Shown piece after piece: positions 32,957 through 42,483 of a stretch of 64,000 nucleotides of DNA. A program made the position numbers and the translations under genes. How positions within the stretch are numbered: position 1 is the stretch's first letter; each line of letters opens with the position of its first letter. Below the pieces are notes generated by a model that had not been told where the DNA came from, did not search any database, and was given only the letters and a program-made list of their open reading frames with translations. Source of the stretch: Streptomyces globisporus (GTDB taxonomy: Bacteria; Actinomycetota; Actinomycetes; Streptomycetales; Streptomycetaceae); NCBI GenBank assembly GCA_014649555.1, contig BMTG01000013.1, forward strand, positions 186,001 through 250,000, written 5' to 3'.

Positions 32957-33954
32957 GCACACTCACCCGACCGAAGACCGAGGCCGTCGCCACCGCGCCC
33001 GGCACCCTCCGCGGGTCCGCCCGCGTCCTGCTCCGCGTGCACCGCAAGGCCCTGTGGGCGGGGGCCGCCCTGCTGGTCACCGGCATCGGCATCGTCGTCG
33101 CGCTCCGTGTCTGGGTGGCGTCCTCGGAAGCGCTGTGCGGCGGAGGCGACGTCACCCCGTGCGGCGACGAGATCTACGTCCCCAACTACGCCTACACCTC
33201 CGCCGAGGGCTATCTGGCCAACGGCGGCACGGTACTGATCCTCCTGGCCGCGCTCATCGGCCTCTTCGTAGCGGGCCCGCTGATCGCCCGTGAACTGGAG
33301 AGCGGCACCTTCCGGCCGGCCTGGGCGCAGTCGGTCTCGCCCGCCCACTGGCTGGCCGCCCGGCTGGCCGTGCCCGCAGCTCTCACGGTCAGCGGCCTGA
33401 CGATCCTGGTCATCGTCTACCGCTGGGGGCTCTGGGCCTTCCGGTCGGGCCCGGAGCGCTACGGGACCAGATGGCACTCCACCGGCGTGTTCCCCGGCAC
33501 CGGGCCCTCGGTCCTCGGCTACGCGCTGCTGGCCGTGGCGGTCGGCGCGCTGTGCGCGGTACTCGTCCGCCGCACTCTGCTGGCCATGTCCCTGACCGCG
33601 CTCGTCTTCGGGGCGGTGGCCGCCTGTCTGAGCGCCTGGCGCTACGAGCTGTGGCCTTCCTCCTTCCGCAAGAGCACCGACGTCTTGGGCCACGCCCCCG
33701 GTGACTGGCCGATCGATTCCGGGATGCTCACCGCCTCGGGCGAGAAGCTGTACTGGCAGGACTGCTTCGAGGCCGACATGACGCAGGGGGTCGAGGCCTG
33801 CATGCGCGACCGGGGCGGCATCGGCTATTTCTCCGAGTACCACCCCGCCTCCCACTACTGGCCCCTCCAGCTCGTCGAGACCGGCATCCTCCTCGCCCTC
33901 GCCGCCCTCGCCGTGTTCGCCGCCTTCCGGGTCCTGCGCCGCCTGCACGGCTGA
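32953..33954 (+). CDS. ABC transporter permease (ABC-2 like)
   Basis: 333 residues with about six transmembrane segments: near 37-56, 92-115, 135-156, 180-200, 205-225 and 307-327. Loops carry the extracytoplasmic Cys-containing stretches SEALCGGGDVTPCGDE and WQDCFEADMTQGVEACMRDRGG, four Cys that could form disulfides. It partners the ATPase upstream through a four-base overlap. The substrate is unknown. Last gene of the GntR/ABC operon; a strong terminator follows. Confidence 0.88.
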   Translation: MSTLTRPKTEAVATAPGTLRGSARVLLRVHRKALWAGAALLVTGIGIVVALRVWVASSEALCGGGDVTPCGDEIYVPNYAYTSAEGYLANGGTVLILLAALIGLFVAGPLIARELESGTFRPAWAQSVSPAHWLAARLAVPAALTVSGLTILVIVYRWGLWAFRSGPERYGTRWHSTGVFPGTGPSVLGYALLAVAVGALCAVLVRRTLLAMSLTALVFGAVAACLSAWRYELWPSSFRKSTDVLGHAPGDWPIDSGMLTASGEKLYWQDCFEADMTQGVEACMRDRGGIGYFSEYHPASHYWPLQLVETGILLALAALAVFAAFRVLRRLHG

Positions 33955-33975
33955 GCACGCCCGCCCGGTTCAAGC

Positions 33976-34013
33976 CGTCGTCCGGGCCCCGCGGGGGGCG
34001 GGCCCGGACGACG
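33976..34013 (+). terminator. Terminator after ABC permease
   Basis: CGTCGTCCGGGCCC (33976-33989) pairs perfectly with 34000-34013, leaving a 10-base loop, 22 bases after the stop. Confidence 0.75.
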
Positions 34014-34023
34014 AACACGTACA

Positions 34024-34097
34024 GTGACCGCGAGACTCACCCGCAGGCACACCGCTTCCTGTACGTCATGTCGCCGTTACCGGCCATTCAGACGCTC
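34024..34097 (+). promoter_or_regulatory. Putative PHO-box array upstream of ppk
   Basis: Two sets of three 11-base direct-repeat units: GTGACCGCGAG, ACTCACCCGCA, GGCACACCGCT (34024-34056) and GTCATGTCGCC, GTTACCGGCCA, TTCAGACGCTC (34065-34097). They partly match the PhoP repeat GTTCACC-N4. ppk is a known PhoP target in Streptomyces. The match is weaker than at pstS. Confidence 0.45.
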
Positions 34098-34239
34098 TTG
34101 CGACCCTCACGGGATGCAGCCAGCTGTGCCCGCCCCCCGCCGCAACGGGAGAGCCCGTGACCCGGGGTTTCCCGGGCCTTCCGCGATCTTTCCGGGCTCC
34201 GACGCGCCTGAGGGGCGCTCCGCGCGGAACAATAGGTCC

Positions 34240-36489
34240 ATGAGCCAGCAGCCCAGCTCCGAGGTCCCCGTCCAGCCCGCCGCCCAGCCGTCGGTCGGCT
34301 CGCTCGCCGCGCACCGGCCGCACGCCACCCCGGCGGCGGGCGGGGTCAGCTTCTCCACCGCCGCCGACCTGGATCCCGACCTCGACGCCGACGCGGACGC
34401 CTACGAGCCCGACCGGGACGGCGACGAACTGCCCCAGGGGCGCTTCCTGGACCGCGAACGCAGCTGGCTCGCGTTCAACGAACGGGTCCTGGAGCTCGCC
34501 GAGGACCCGGCCACGCCCATCCTGGAGCGGGCCAACTTCCTCGCCATCTTCGCCTCGAACCTGGACGAGTTCTTCATGGTCCGGGTGGCCGGCCTCAAGC
34601 GCCGCATCGCCACGGGCGTCGCCACCCGCTCCGCCTCCGGCCTCCAGCCCCGCGAGGTCCTGGACCTCATCTGGACCCGCTCGCGCGAGCTCATGGCCCG
34701 GCACGCCGCCTGCTTCCAGCAGGACATCGCCCCGGACCTGTCCGACGAGGGCATCCAGCTGATCCGCTGGCCGGACCTGACCGAGAAGGAGCAGGCCCGG
34801 CTGTTCACCTTCTTCCGGCAGCGCGTCTTCCCGGTCCTGACCCCGCTGGCCGTCGACCCCGCGCACCCCTTCCCGTACATCTCCGGGCTCTCGCTCAACC
34901 TCGCCGTCGTCGTCCGCAACCCGGTCAGCGGCCACCGCCACTTCGCCCGGGTCAAGGTCCCGCCGCTGCTGACCCGCTTCCTGGAGGCCTCGCCCCAGCG
35001 GTACGTCCCCATCGAGGACGTCATCGCGGCCCACCTGGAAGAGCTGTTCCCGGGGATGGAGGTGCTGGCGCACCACATGTTCCGGGTCACCAGGAACGAG
35101 GACCTGGAGGTCGAGGAGGACGACACGGAGAACCTGCTCCAGGCACTGGAGAAGGAGCTCATGCGCCGCCGCTTCGGCCCGCCGGTCCGGCTGGAGGTCG
35201 AGGAGTCCATCGACCCGTACGTGCTGGACCTGCTGGTCCGCGAGCTGAAGGTGTCCGACGCGGAGGTCTACCCGCTGCCCGGCCCGCTCGACCTGACCGG
35301 GCTCTTCGCGATCGCCTCGCTGGACCGGCCGGAGCTGAAGTTCCCGAAGTTCGTCGCGGGCACCCACCGGGACCTGGCCGAGGTGGAGTCCGCGTCCGCG
35401 CCCGACATCTTCGCCGCCCTGCGCGAGCGGGACGTGCTGCTCCACCACCCGTACGACTCGTTCTCCACCTCCGTCCAGGCGTTCCTGGAGCAGGCGGCGG
35501 GCGACCCGGACGTGCTGGCCATCAAGCAGACGCTGTACCGGACCTCCGGCGACTCCCCGATAGTGGACGCCCTGATCGACGCGGCCGAGTCCGGCAAGCA
35601 GGTCCTCGTCCTCGTCGAGATCAAGGCCCGCTTCGACGAGCAGGCCAACATCAAGTGGGCCCGCAAGCTGGAGGAGGCGGGCTGCCATGTCGTCTACGGG
35701 CTCGTCGGGCTGAAGACCCACTGCAAGCTCTCGCTCGTCGTCCGCCAGGAGGGCGACACCCTGCGCCGCTACTCCCACGTCGGCACGGGCAACTACCACC
35801 CCAAGACGGCCCGGCTGTACGAGGACCTCGGCCTGCTCACGGCGGACCCGCAGGTCGGGGCGGACCTCTCCGACCTGTTCAACCGGCTCTCCGGCTACTC
35901 CCGCCGCGAGACCTACCGCCGCCTCCTGGTCGCCCCGAAGTCCCTGCGCGACGGGCTGATCGCCCGGATCAACAAGGAGATCGCCCACCACCGGGCCGGC
36001 CGCCCCGCCTACGTCCGGTTCAAGGTCAACTCGATGGTCGACGAAGCCATCATCGACGCCTGCTACCGGGCGGCCCAGGCGGGCGTCCCCGTCGACATCT
36101 GGGTGCGCGGGATCTGCGCGATCCGCCCCGGGGTCGCCGGGCTCTCCGAGAACATCCGGGTCCGCTCCATACTCGGCCGCTTCCTCGAACACTCCCGGAT
36201 CTTCGCCTTCGGCAACGGCGGCGAGCCCGAGGTCTGGTTCGGCAGCGCCGACATGATGCACCGCAACCTCGACCGCCGGATCGAAGCCCTGGTCCGGGTC
36301 ACCGACCCCGCCCACCGCGCCGCACTCAGCCGACTCCTGGAGACCGGTATGGCCGACACCACCACCTCCTGGCACCTGGGCCCCGACGGGAACTGGACCC
36401 GGCACTCCACGGACGCGGACGGCCAGCCGCTGCGGCACGTCCAGGAAATGCTCATCGACGCCCGGAGGCGCAGGCGTGCGACGCCCTGA
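34240..36489 (+). CDS. ppk: Polyphosphate kinase
   Basis: 749 residues from ATG 34240. A disordered acidic N-terminus (1-65) precedes PPK1 domains: N domain ([21 protein letters not shown] ... [15 protein letters not shown]), head domain, and two phospholipase D-like catalytic domains. The phosphorylated His lies in [13 protein letters not shown], and the second catalytic His in [17 protein letters not shown]-binding residues in [14 protein letters not shown] are present. It reversibly makes polyphosphate from ATP. It overlaps the CHAD gene by 14 bases; the operon continues to a Nudix hydrolase. PHO-box-like repeats upstream suggest induction by phosphate starvation through PhoP. Confidence 0.97.
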   Translation: MSQQPSSEVPVQPAAQPSVGSLAAHRPHATPAAGGVSFSTAADLDPDLDADADAYEPDRDGDELPQGRFLDRERSWLAFNERVLELAEDPATPILERANFLAIFASNLDEFFMVRVAGLKRRIATGVATRSASGLQPREVLDLIWTRSRELMARHAACFQQDIAPDLSDEGIQLIRWPDLTEKEQARLFTFFRQRVFPVLTPLAVDPAHPFPYISGLSLNLAVVVRNPVSGHRHFARVKVPPLLTRFLEASPQRYVPIEDVIAAHLEELFPGMEVLAHHMFRVTRNEDLEVEEDDTENLLQALEKELMRRRFGPPVRLEVEESIDPYVLDLLVRELKVSDAEVYPLPGPLDLTGLFAIASLDRPELKFPKFVAGTHRDLAEVESASAPDIFAALRERDVLLHHPYDSFSTSVQAFLEQAAGDPDVLAIKQTLYRTSGDSPIVDALIDAAESGKQVLVLVEIKARFDEQANIKWARKLEEAGCHVVYGLVGLKTHCKLSLVVRQEGDTLRRYSHVGTGNYHPKTARLYEDLGLLTADPQVGADLSDLFNRLSGYSRRETYRRLLVAPKSLRDGLIARINKEIAHHRAGRPAYVRFKVNSMVDEAIIDACYRAAQAGVPVDIWVRGICAIRPGVAGLSENIRVRSILGRFLEHSRIFAFGNGGEPEVWFGSADMMHRNLDRRIEALVRVTDPAHRAALSRLLETGMADTTTSWHLGPDGNWTRHSTDADGQPLRHVQEMLIDARRRRRATP

Positions 36490-37573
36490 CCAGCAGACGA
36501 CGACCCGGCCCCCGTCGGATCCCGCCCCGGGGGGCGGCTCCGGCGCCGACGCCACGGCGGAGACGCCGCCGGACAAGGCCGGAGAGCAAGGCCACCCCGC
36601 CGGGGACCTGACCACGGAGGCGGTCCTCGCGCCCTACCTCCGCGGGCAGGCCGCCGACTTCCTGCGCAGCCTGCGCCTGCACCACGAGCACAGCTCCCCC
36701 GCCGAATCCGGCGGCCACGACGCAGCGGCCGCCACCCGCGCACTGCGCCGCGCGGCCCGCCGGATCAGCGGCTCCCTGCACACCTTCCGGGCCGCCCTCG
36801 ACCCGCACTGGGCCGACCAGCTCCGCGCCGAGCTGGCCTGGCTCTCCGGCGTACTCGCCCGGGAACACGCCTACGCCGGCCGGCTCACCCGGCTCGTCGA
36901 GGCCCTGCACCAGCTCTCCGGACCCGCCCTCCCCGCCGCCCGGGGGGCCAGGGCCGCCGGGGAGGCCGCCGCGTCCGACGCCCAGGGCCGCGCCGCCCTC
37001 GGGGTCGGGGCCGCGCGCGCCGGGGCGCTGCTGGAGCGCCGCCTCACCCTCGCCCGGACCCGGTCGCACTCCGCGGCCCTCCAGGCGCTCGGCTCCTCCC
37101 GGTTCCACGCGGTCGCCGACGCCGTCGCGCTCCTGGCCTCCGACGTACCGCTGGCCCCCGGCACCACGGGCCGGACCGCCGAGGCCCTGCTGGAGCCCGC
37201 CGAACGCGCCGAGCAACGCCTCCTTGCCGCGGTGGCCGCCCTCCCGCCCGCCGACTCCGAGCCGTACAACGAGGCACAGGACGCGGCGTGGCACCAGGCC
37301 CGCCTGCTGCTGCGGCTCCACCGGTACGCCCACGAGGTCGTGCTCGGCGCCGCAGCCCCGGCCCTCGCCTCCTGCGGGCACGCCCTCGACCTGCACCGGG
37401 ACGCGGTGGAGGCGGCCGCGGCGGCGGCAGCGGCGGCCCGCACCCCCCGGATCGCCCCGGCCACGGCGTACGCGCTGGGCGTGCTCCACGCGGACCAGCG
37501 CCACGAGGTGGAGGCGGCGCGGGCGGTGTTCCGCGAGACCTGGCCGTACGCCACGGCCCTGACGGCACCATGA
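36476..37573 (+). CDS. CHAD-domain protein (polyphosphate-associated)
   Basis: 365 residues from GTG 36476, overlapping ppk. After a disordered stretch (1-45) a CHAD domain runs to the end: helical, rich in conserved His and Arg/Lys ([69 protein letters not shown]). CHAD domains bind polyphosphate with their basic surface; the ppk-CHAD-Nudix order agrees. Ala-rich low-complexity tracts ([11 protein letters not shown]) occur near the end. No catalytic activity is expected. The Nudix gene starts inside its stop (ATGA). Confidence 0.9.
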   Translation: MRRPDQQTTTRPPSDPAPGGGSGADATAETPPDKAGEQGHPAGDLTTEAVLAPYLRGQAADFLRSLRLHHEHSSPAESGGHDAAAATRALRRAARRISGSLHTFRAALDPHWADQLRAELAWLSGVLAREHAYAGRLTRLVEALHQLSGPALPAARGARAAGEAAASDAQGRAALGVGAARAGALLERRLTLARTRSHSAALQALGSSRFHAVADAVALLASDVPLAPGTTGRTAEALLEPAERAEQRLLAAVAALPPADSEPYNEAQDAAWHQARLLLRLHRYAHEVVLGAAAPALASCGHALDLHRDAVEAAAAAAAAARTPRIAPATAYALGVLHADQRHEVEAARAVFRETWPYATALTAP

Positions 37574-38019
37574 ACGGGGCCCCGCACGGCCCCGGGAACG
37601 GGGACCCTCGCGGCCCGGTGATCCGCGCCGCGGGCTGCGTGCTGTGGCGCCGCGGCCCGGGCGGCGGCAGCGTGGAGGTGTGCCTGGTCCACCGCCCGAA
37701 GTACGGCGACTTCTCCTTCCCGAAGGGCAAGCTGAAGCGCCACGAGGAGCCGCTGGCCGCCGCCGTACGGGAGGTGCTGGAGGAGACCGGGCACCACTGC
37801 GCCCCCGGCCCCCGCCTCCCCACCTCGCGTTACGTGGTGGACGGCCGCCCCAAGGTCGTCGACTACTGGGCGGCCGAGGCGACCGGCGGCGCGTTCACCG
37901 CCAACGACGAGGTGGACCGCATCCTGTGGCTGGCCCCCGACGCCGCCCGCGCCCGGCTCACCCAGCCCCGGGACGTCCGGCAGCTGACCGCGTTCCTGGA
38001 CGTCCTGCCCGCGTCCTGA
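37570..38019 (+). CDS. Nudix hydrolase (MutT-like)
   Basis: 149 residues from ATG 37570, overlapping the CHAD stop by four bases. The Nudix box is complete: GKLKRHEEPLAAAVREVLEETG (GX5EX7REUXEEXGU, with Glu ligands). The N-terminal RAAGCVLWRRGPGGGSVEVCLVHRPKYGDFSFPKGKL is typical of the MutT/dinucleoside-polyphosphate group. Likely substrates are oxidised or unusual nucleoside triphosphates or Ap4A-like compounds. Co-transcription with ppk suggests a link to polyphosphate or nucleotide turnover. It is shorter than two-domain MutT1 proteins. Confidence 0.92.
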   Translation: MNGAPHGPGNGDPRGPVIRAAGCVLWRRGPGGGSVEVCLVHRPKYGDFSFPKGKLKRHEEPLAAAVREVLEETGHHCAPGPRLPTSRYVVDGRPKVVDYWAAEATGGAFTANDEVDRILWLAPDAARARLTQPRDVRQLTAFLDVLPAS

Positions 38020-38060
38020 GCCGCACTCCGGACCGGCTCCGCACCCGCCTGCCCGACACG

Positions 38061-38114
38061 GTTCACCTGCCGTTCACTCTCCCCCGTCGGCGGCTTCACC
38101 TGTTCTGCCTAATT
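38061..38114 (+). promoter_or_regulatory. PHO box upstream of pstS
   Basis: Direct-repeat units GTTCACCTGCC (38061-38071), GTTCACTCTCC (38072-38082), then GCTTCACCTGT (38093-38103) and TCTGCCTAATT (38104-38114). The first two match the Streptomyces PhoP consensus GTTCACC-N4 almost perfectly, about 105-155 bases before the pstS start. Confidence 0.85.
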
Positions 38115-38217
38115 TCGGACGTACAAGGTGCGCGGCGGCAAGCCACAGCACCCCTCCTCATCGCACGCCGTCGTAGAACGAAACGACCACGGCGGCTCCT
38201 GGAAGGAACACCCGAAA

Positions 38218-39351
38218 GTGAAGCTTCAGCGCAAGAACCGGCTTCGTGCCACCGCGCTCGGTGCCCTCGCCGTCTCCGGCGCCCTGGTCCTCACGGCGTG
38301 CGGTTCGGACGACAACACGGGCGGCGCCACCGGCACCGGCGAGAAGACGACCGCCGCGTCGAACGTCGACTGCGGCAAGGCCAAGGGCCAGCTGCGTGCT
38401 TCGGGCTCCAGCGCGCAGAAGAACGCGATGGACCTCTGGGTCAAGAACTACATGGCCGCCTGTTCCGGTGTGGAGATCAACTACAACTCGTCCTCCTCCG
38501 GCGAGGGCATCGTCGCCTTCAACCAGGGCACCGTCGGCTTCGCCGGCTCCGACTCGGCGCTGAAGCCCGAGGAGGTCGCCGACTCCAAGAAGATGTGCAA
38601 GACCGGCCAGGGCATCAACCTGCCGATGGTCGGCGGCCCGGTCGCCATCGGCTTCAAGCTGGAGGGTGTCGACAAGCTCACGCTGGACGCCCCGACCCTC
38701 GCCAAGATCTTCGACAGCAAGATCAAGAAGTGGAACGACCCGGCGATCGCCAAGCTGAACGACGGCGTCGACCTCCCGGACAAGGCCATCCAGGCCTTCC
38801 ACCGCTCCGAGGACTCCGGCACCACGCAGAACCTCGGCAAGTACCTCGGCGCCGCGGCTCCGGACGACTGGAAGTACGAGGCCGAGAAGAAGTGGCCGGC
38901 CCCCGGTGGCCAGGCCGCGTCCGGTTCGTCCGGCGTCGCCGCCCAGGTGAAGCAGGTCGACGGCGCGATCGGCTACTTCGAGCTCTCCTACGCCAAGTCC
39001 CAGTCGATCCCGACCGTGGACATCAACACCGGTGGCGCCGCCCCGGTCCAGGCCACCTCGGAGAACGCCTCCAAGGCCATCGCCGCCGCCAAGATCAAGG
39101 GCACCGGCAAGGACCTGGCGCTCGACCTCGACTACACCACCAAGGCCGAGGGCGCCTACCCGCTGGTCCTCGTGACCTACGAGGTCGTCTGCGACAGCGG
39201 CAACAAGCCCGAGACGCTCGACACCGTCAAGTCCTTCCTCTCCTACGCCGCCTCCGACGACGGCCAGAAGATCCTGACCGACGCCGGCTACGCCCCGATC
39301 CCGGCCGAGATCAACGCCAAGGTCCGCGAGACCATCGGCACCCTCTCGTAA
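38218..39351 (+). CDS. pstS: Phosphate ABC transporter substrate-binding lipoprotein PstS
   Basis: 377 residues from GTG 38218 after GGAAGGA. A lipoprotein signal has its lipobox LTAC at Cys28. The mature protein opens with a Gly/Thr linker, then the PstS fold: LRASGSSAQKNAMDLWVKNY (phosphate-binding SGSSAQ), SSSSGEGIVAFNQGTVGFAGSDSAL, and FHRSEDSGTTQNLGKYL. It captures phosphate outside the membrane for PstCAB. It is first in pstS-pstC-pstA-pstB and preceded by clear PHO boxes. It corresponds to S. coelicolor SCO4142, among the most strongly PhoP-controlled proteins. Confidence 0.97.
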   Translation: MKLQRKNRLRATALGALAVSGALVLTACGSDDNTGGATGTGEKTTAASNVDCGKAKGQLRASGSSAQKNAMDLWVKNYMAACSGVEINYNSSSSGEGIVAFNQGTVGFAGSDSALKPEEVADSKKMCKTGQGINLPMVGGPVAIGFKLEGVDKLTLDAPTLAKIFDSKIKKWNDPAIAKLNDGVDLPDKAIQAFHRSEDSGTTQNLGKYLGAAAPDDWKYEAEKKWPAPGGQAASGSSGVAAQVKQVDGAIGYFELSYAKSQSIPTVDINTGGAAPVQATSENASKAIAAAKIKGTGKDLALDLDYTTKAEGAYPLVLVTYEVVCDSGNKPETLDTVKSFLSYAASDDGQKILTDAGYAPIPAEINAKVRETIGTLS

Positions 39352-39453
39352 CACCCCGGGGCGGCCGGGTCCCCACCCGGACCCGGCCGCCCCGGCCATC
39401 CGGTGCACCGCCGCCAGGGGAGCCACGGCTCCCCCACACAGACCGGAAAGACC

Positions 39454-40455
39454 ATGGCTTCCACCACACCCATAGACATGCCACCGGCCCCGCCGGCCCC
39501 GCCCGAACGGGCCGGGCGCCCCCGGTCCACCGGGCGCGCGGGCGACAAGATCTTCCTGGGCCTCTCCCGCGGCTCGGGCATCCTGCTGCTCGTGATCATG
39601 GCGTCGATCGCCGTGTTCCTCACCTACCGCTCGGTGCTCGCCATCTCGAAGGACGAGGGCAACTTCCTCACCACCTTCGACTGGAACCCGGCCGGGGACC
39701 CCCCGGTCTTCGGCATCGCGGTCCTGCTCTTCGGCACGGTCGTCAGCTCGATCATCGCGATGCTCATCGCGGTTCCGATCGCTGTCGGCATCGCCCTGTT
39801 CATCTCGCACTACGCGCCGCGCAAGCTGGCCGCCCCGATCGCGTACGTGGTCGACCTGCTCGCCGCCGTGCCCAGCATCGTCTACGGCATCTGGGGCGCC
39901 CTCGTCCTCGTGCCGTACCTGGAGGGCCTCAACCTCTGGCTCGACCAGTTCTTCGGCTGGACGTACATCTTCGAGAAGACCGAGGTCGGCGTCGCCCGCT
40001 CGCTCTTCACCGTCGGCATCCTGCTCGCGATCATGATCCTGCCGATCGTGACCAGCGTCAGCCGCGAGGTCTTCCTCCAGGTCCCGAAGATGAACGAGGA
40101 GGCCGCGCTCGCGCTCGGCGCCACCCGCTGGGAGGTCATCCGCCTCTCCGTGCTGCCCTTCGGCCGCTCCGGCATCATCTCCGCCTCGATGCTGGGCCTC
40201 GGCCGCGCGCTCGGCGAGACGATGGCCGTCGCCACGGTCCTCTCCCCGAACTTCCTGATCTCGCTGCACCTGCTCAACCCGGGCGGCGGCACGTTCGCCC
40301 AGAACATCGCGGCCAAGTTCGGCGAGGCCGACGCGTTCGGGCGGGACGCCCTGATCGCCTCCGGTCTCGTCCTCTTCGTCCTCACCCTGCTGGTCAACGG
40401 CGCGGCCCGGCTCATCATCGCCCGCCGCAAGGAGTACTCGGGGGCCAACGCATGA
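39454..40455 (+). CDS. pstC: Phosphate ABC transporter permease PstC
   Basis: 333 residues from ATG 39454. A Pro-rich cytoplasmic N-terminus (1-30) precedes six transmembrane helices beginning at ILLLVIMASIAVFLTY. The permease EAA loop reads KMNEEAALALGATRWEVIRLSVLPFGRSGIISASMLGLGRALGETMAV, typical of PstC. It pairs with PstA, forming the channel for phosphate. It ends in a four-base overlap with pstA (ATGA). The spacing of 102 bases from pstS can allow a processing or attenuation site giving more PstS than permease, though I see no strong hairpin. Confidence 0.96.
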   Translation: MASTTPIDMPPAPPAPPERAGRPRSTGRAGDKIFLGLSRGSGILLLVIMASIAVFLTYRSVLAISKDEGNFLTTFDWNPAGDPPVFGIAVLLFGTVVSSIIAMLIAVPIAVGIALFISHYAPRKLAAPIAYVVDLLAAVPSIVYGIWGALVLVPYLEGLNLWLDQFFGWTYIFEKTEVGVARSLFTVGILLAIMILPIVTSVSREVFLQVPKMNEEAALALGATRWEVIRLSVLPFGRSGIISASMLGLGRALGETMAVATVLSPNFLISLHLLNPGGGTFAQNIAAKFGEADAFGRDALIASGLVLFVLTLLVNGAARLIIARRKEYSGANA

Positions 40456-41534
40456 GCCACGCACCCACCGGCGTCATGGAACGCCCGTCGCCCGCCTCGC
40501 CCTCCCCGAAGAGCAGCCTCGGCAGCCGCTCCCTGCCCCGCCTCGCTCCGCTCGGCTTCGCCGTCGTCTCGATCGCGCTCGGCGTCGGGCTCTCGCTGGC
40601 CGCCGGCTGGGAGAGCCGCATCCAGTGGGGCATGATCTCGGCCCTGCTCTTCCTGGCCATCTCCTACGTCGCCACGACGGTCGTGGAGAACCAGCGCCAG
40701 GCCAAGGACCGCCTCGCCACCAGCGTGATGTGGGTCTGCTTCCTGATCGCCGTCGTCCCGCTCGCCTCGCTGCTCTGGACGACGATCGTCCGCGGCGCGG
40801 AGCGCCTCGACGGCTACTTCCTCACCCACTCGATGGCCGGTGTGCTCGGCTCCGAGGCCAGCGGCGGCGTCTACCACGCGCTGATCGGCACCCTGGAGCA
40901 GGTCGGTATCGCCACGGTGATCTCCGCCCCGCTCGGCCTGCTGACCGCCGTCTACCTCGTCGAGTACGGCAAGGGCTCGCTGGCCAGGGCCGTCACCTTC
41001 TTCGTCGACGTGATGACGGGCATCCCGTCCATCGTGGCCGGTCTCTTCATCCTGTCGATCATGCTGATCGCCAACCTGGAGCCGTCCGGCCTGATGGGCG
41101 CGCTCGCCCTGACGATCCTGATGATCCCCGTCGTGGTCCGCTCCACCGAGGAGATGCTCAAGCTCGTCCCCAACGAGCTGCGCGAGGCCTCCCTCGCCCT
41201 CGGCATCCCGAAGTGGCGCACCATCCTGAAGGTGGTCCTGCCGACCGCGATCGGCGGCATCACCACGGGCGTCATGCTCGCCATCGCCCGTATCGCCGGT
41301 GAGACGGCCCCGATCATCCTGCTGGTCTTCGGCAGCCAGCTGATCAACACGAACCCCTTCGAAGGCGCCCAGTCCTCGCTGCCGTTCTACATCTACGAGC
41401 AGTACAAGATCGGCGAGGCCGCGTCCTACGACCGCGCCTGGGCAGCGGCCCTGGTGCTGATCGCCTTCGTCATGATCCTCAACCTCGTGGCCCGCGGCAT
41501 CGCCCGCTGGAAGGCCCCGAAGACCGGTCGCTGA
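40452..41534 (+). CDS. pstA: Phosphate ABC transporter permease PstA
   Basis: 360 residues from ATG 40452, overlapping pstC. Hydrophobic segments begin near residue 32. The N-terminal pair ([18 protein letters not shown] and [18 protein letters not shown]) is extra compared with enteric PstA, followed by the standard permease core. The EAA loop is [53 protein letters not shown]. Together with PstC it forms the membrane channel. pstB follows after 40 bases. Confidence 0.96.
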   Translation: MSHAPTGVMERPSPASPSPKSSLGSRSLPRLAPLGFAVVSIALGVGLSLAAGWESRIQWGMISALLFLAISYVATTVVENQRQAKDRLATSVMWVCFLIAVVPLASLLWTTIVRGAERLDGYFLTHSMAGVLGSEASGGVYHALIGTLEQVGIATVISAPLGLLTAVYLVEYGKGSLARAVTFFVDVMTGIPSIVAGLFILSIMLIANLEPSGLMGALALTILMIPVVVRSTEEMLKLVPNELREASLALGIPKWRTILKVVLPTAIGGITTGVMLAIARIAGETAPIILLVFGSQLINTNPFEGAQSSLPFYIYEQYKIGEAASYDRAWAAALVLIAFVMILNLVARGIARWKAPKTGR

Positions 41535-41574
41535 CGCGGCCATCAGCGACCTCCCGAAAGAAGCAGTGATTCCC

Positions 41575-42351
41575 ATGGCCAAGCGCATCGACATCAGCGG
41601 CCTCACCGCCTACTACGGCAGCCACAAGGCCATCGAGGACATCTCGATGACCGTGGAGCCCCGCTCCGTGACGGCCTTCATCGGCCCGTCCGGCTGCGGC
41701 AAGTCCACCTTCCTGCGCACCCTGAACCGGATGCACGAGGTCACCCCCGGCGGCCGCGTCGAGGGCAAGGTGCTGCTGGACGACGAGAACCTCTACGCCT
41801 CCAACGTCGACCCGGTCACCGTGCGCCGCACGGTCGGCATGGTCTTCCAGCGCCCGAACCCGTTCCCCACCATGTCGATCTTCGACAACGTGGCGGCGGG
41901 CCTCCGGCTGAACGGCAGCTACCGCAAGAGCGAGCTGAACGACGTCGTCGAGAAGTCCCTGCGCGGCGCGAACCTCTGGAACGAGGTCAAGGACCGGCTC
42001 AACAAGCCCGGCTCCGGCCTCTCCGGCGGCCAGCAGCAGCGCCTGTGCATCGCCCGCGCCATCGCGGTCGAGCCGCAGGTCCTGCTGATGGACGAGCCGT
42101 GCTCGGCGCTCGACCCGATCTCGACGCTCGCCATCGAGGACCTGATCGGCGAGCTGAAGGAGCGCTTCACGATCGTCATCGTGACGCACAACATGCAGCA
42201 GGCGGCCCGCGTCTCGGACCGCACCGCGTTCTTCAACCTCGCGGCGGTCGGCAAGCCCGGCCGGCTCATCGAGATAGACGAGACGGAGCGGATCTTCTCC
42301 AACCCGTCGGTCCAGGCCACGGAGGACTACATCTCCGGCCGCTTCGGCTGA
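41575..42351 (+). CDS. pstB: Phosphate ABC transporter ATPase PstB
   Basis: 258 residues from ATG 41575 (a GTG nine bases upstream is also open). Walker A is GPSGCGKST, the Q-loop is [17 protein letters not shown], the signature is [14 protein letters not shown], Walker B is [13 protein letters not shown], and the switch His lies in [15 protein letters not shown]-type and [11 protein letters not shown] endings are diagnostic for PstB. It powers phosphate uptake. The operon ends here at a perfect 40-bp palindrome shared with convergent pitH. No phoU follows directly; a PhoU-like gene lies beyond pitH on the other strand. Confidence 0.97.
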   Translation: MAKRIDISGLTAYYGSHKAIEDISMTVEPRSVTAFIGPSGCGKSTFLRTLNRMHEVTPGGRVEGKVLLDDENLYASNVDPVTVRRTVGMVFQRPNPFPTMSIFDNVAAGLRLNGSYRKSELNDVVEKSLRGANLWNEVKDRLNKPGSGLSGGQQQRLCIARAIAVEPQVLLMDEPCSALDPISTLAIEDLIGELKERFTIVIVTHNMQQAARVSDRTAFFNLAAVGKPGRLIEIDETERIFSNPSVQATEDYISGRFG

Positions 42352-42419
42352 GCCCACCGGGCTCCACGCCCCCGATACGGCCTTGCGGTGCTGCATGGCG
42401 GTGCCACCACAAGGCGAAA

Positions 42420-42459
42420 GGGTCCGCCCCCGTACTCGTACGAGTACGGGGGCGGACCC
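42420..42459. terminator. Perfect 40-bp palindromic terminator between pstB and pitH
   Basis: The halves 42420-42439 (GGGTCCGCCCCCGTACTCGT) and 42440-42459 are exact reverse complements with no spacer. It sits between the convergent stops of pstB and pitH and can terminate both directions. Confidence 0.8.
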
Positions 42460-42483
42460 ACACGTGTCACCACCCGGAGCCGC

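Noticed and set aside
34066-36615. Long minus-strand frame opposite ppk
   Set aside because: Antisense shadow of ppk; Val/Asp/Gly-rich low-complexity product, no ribosome site.
37644-40451. Plus-strand open frame running over the Nudix gene, pstS and pstC into the frame of pstA
   Set aside because: Only the pstA part (from 40452) is real; the upstream part is out of frame with three well-supported genes.
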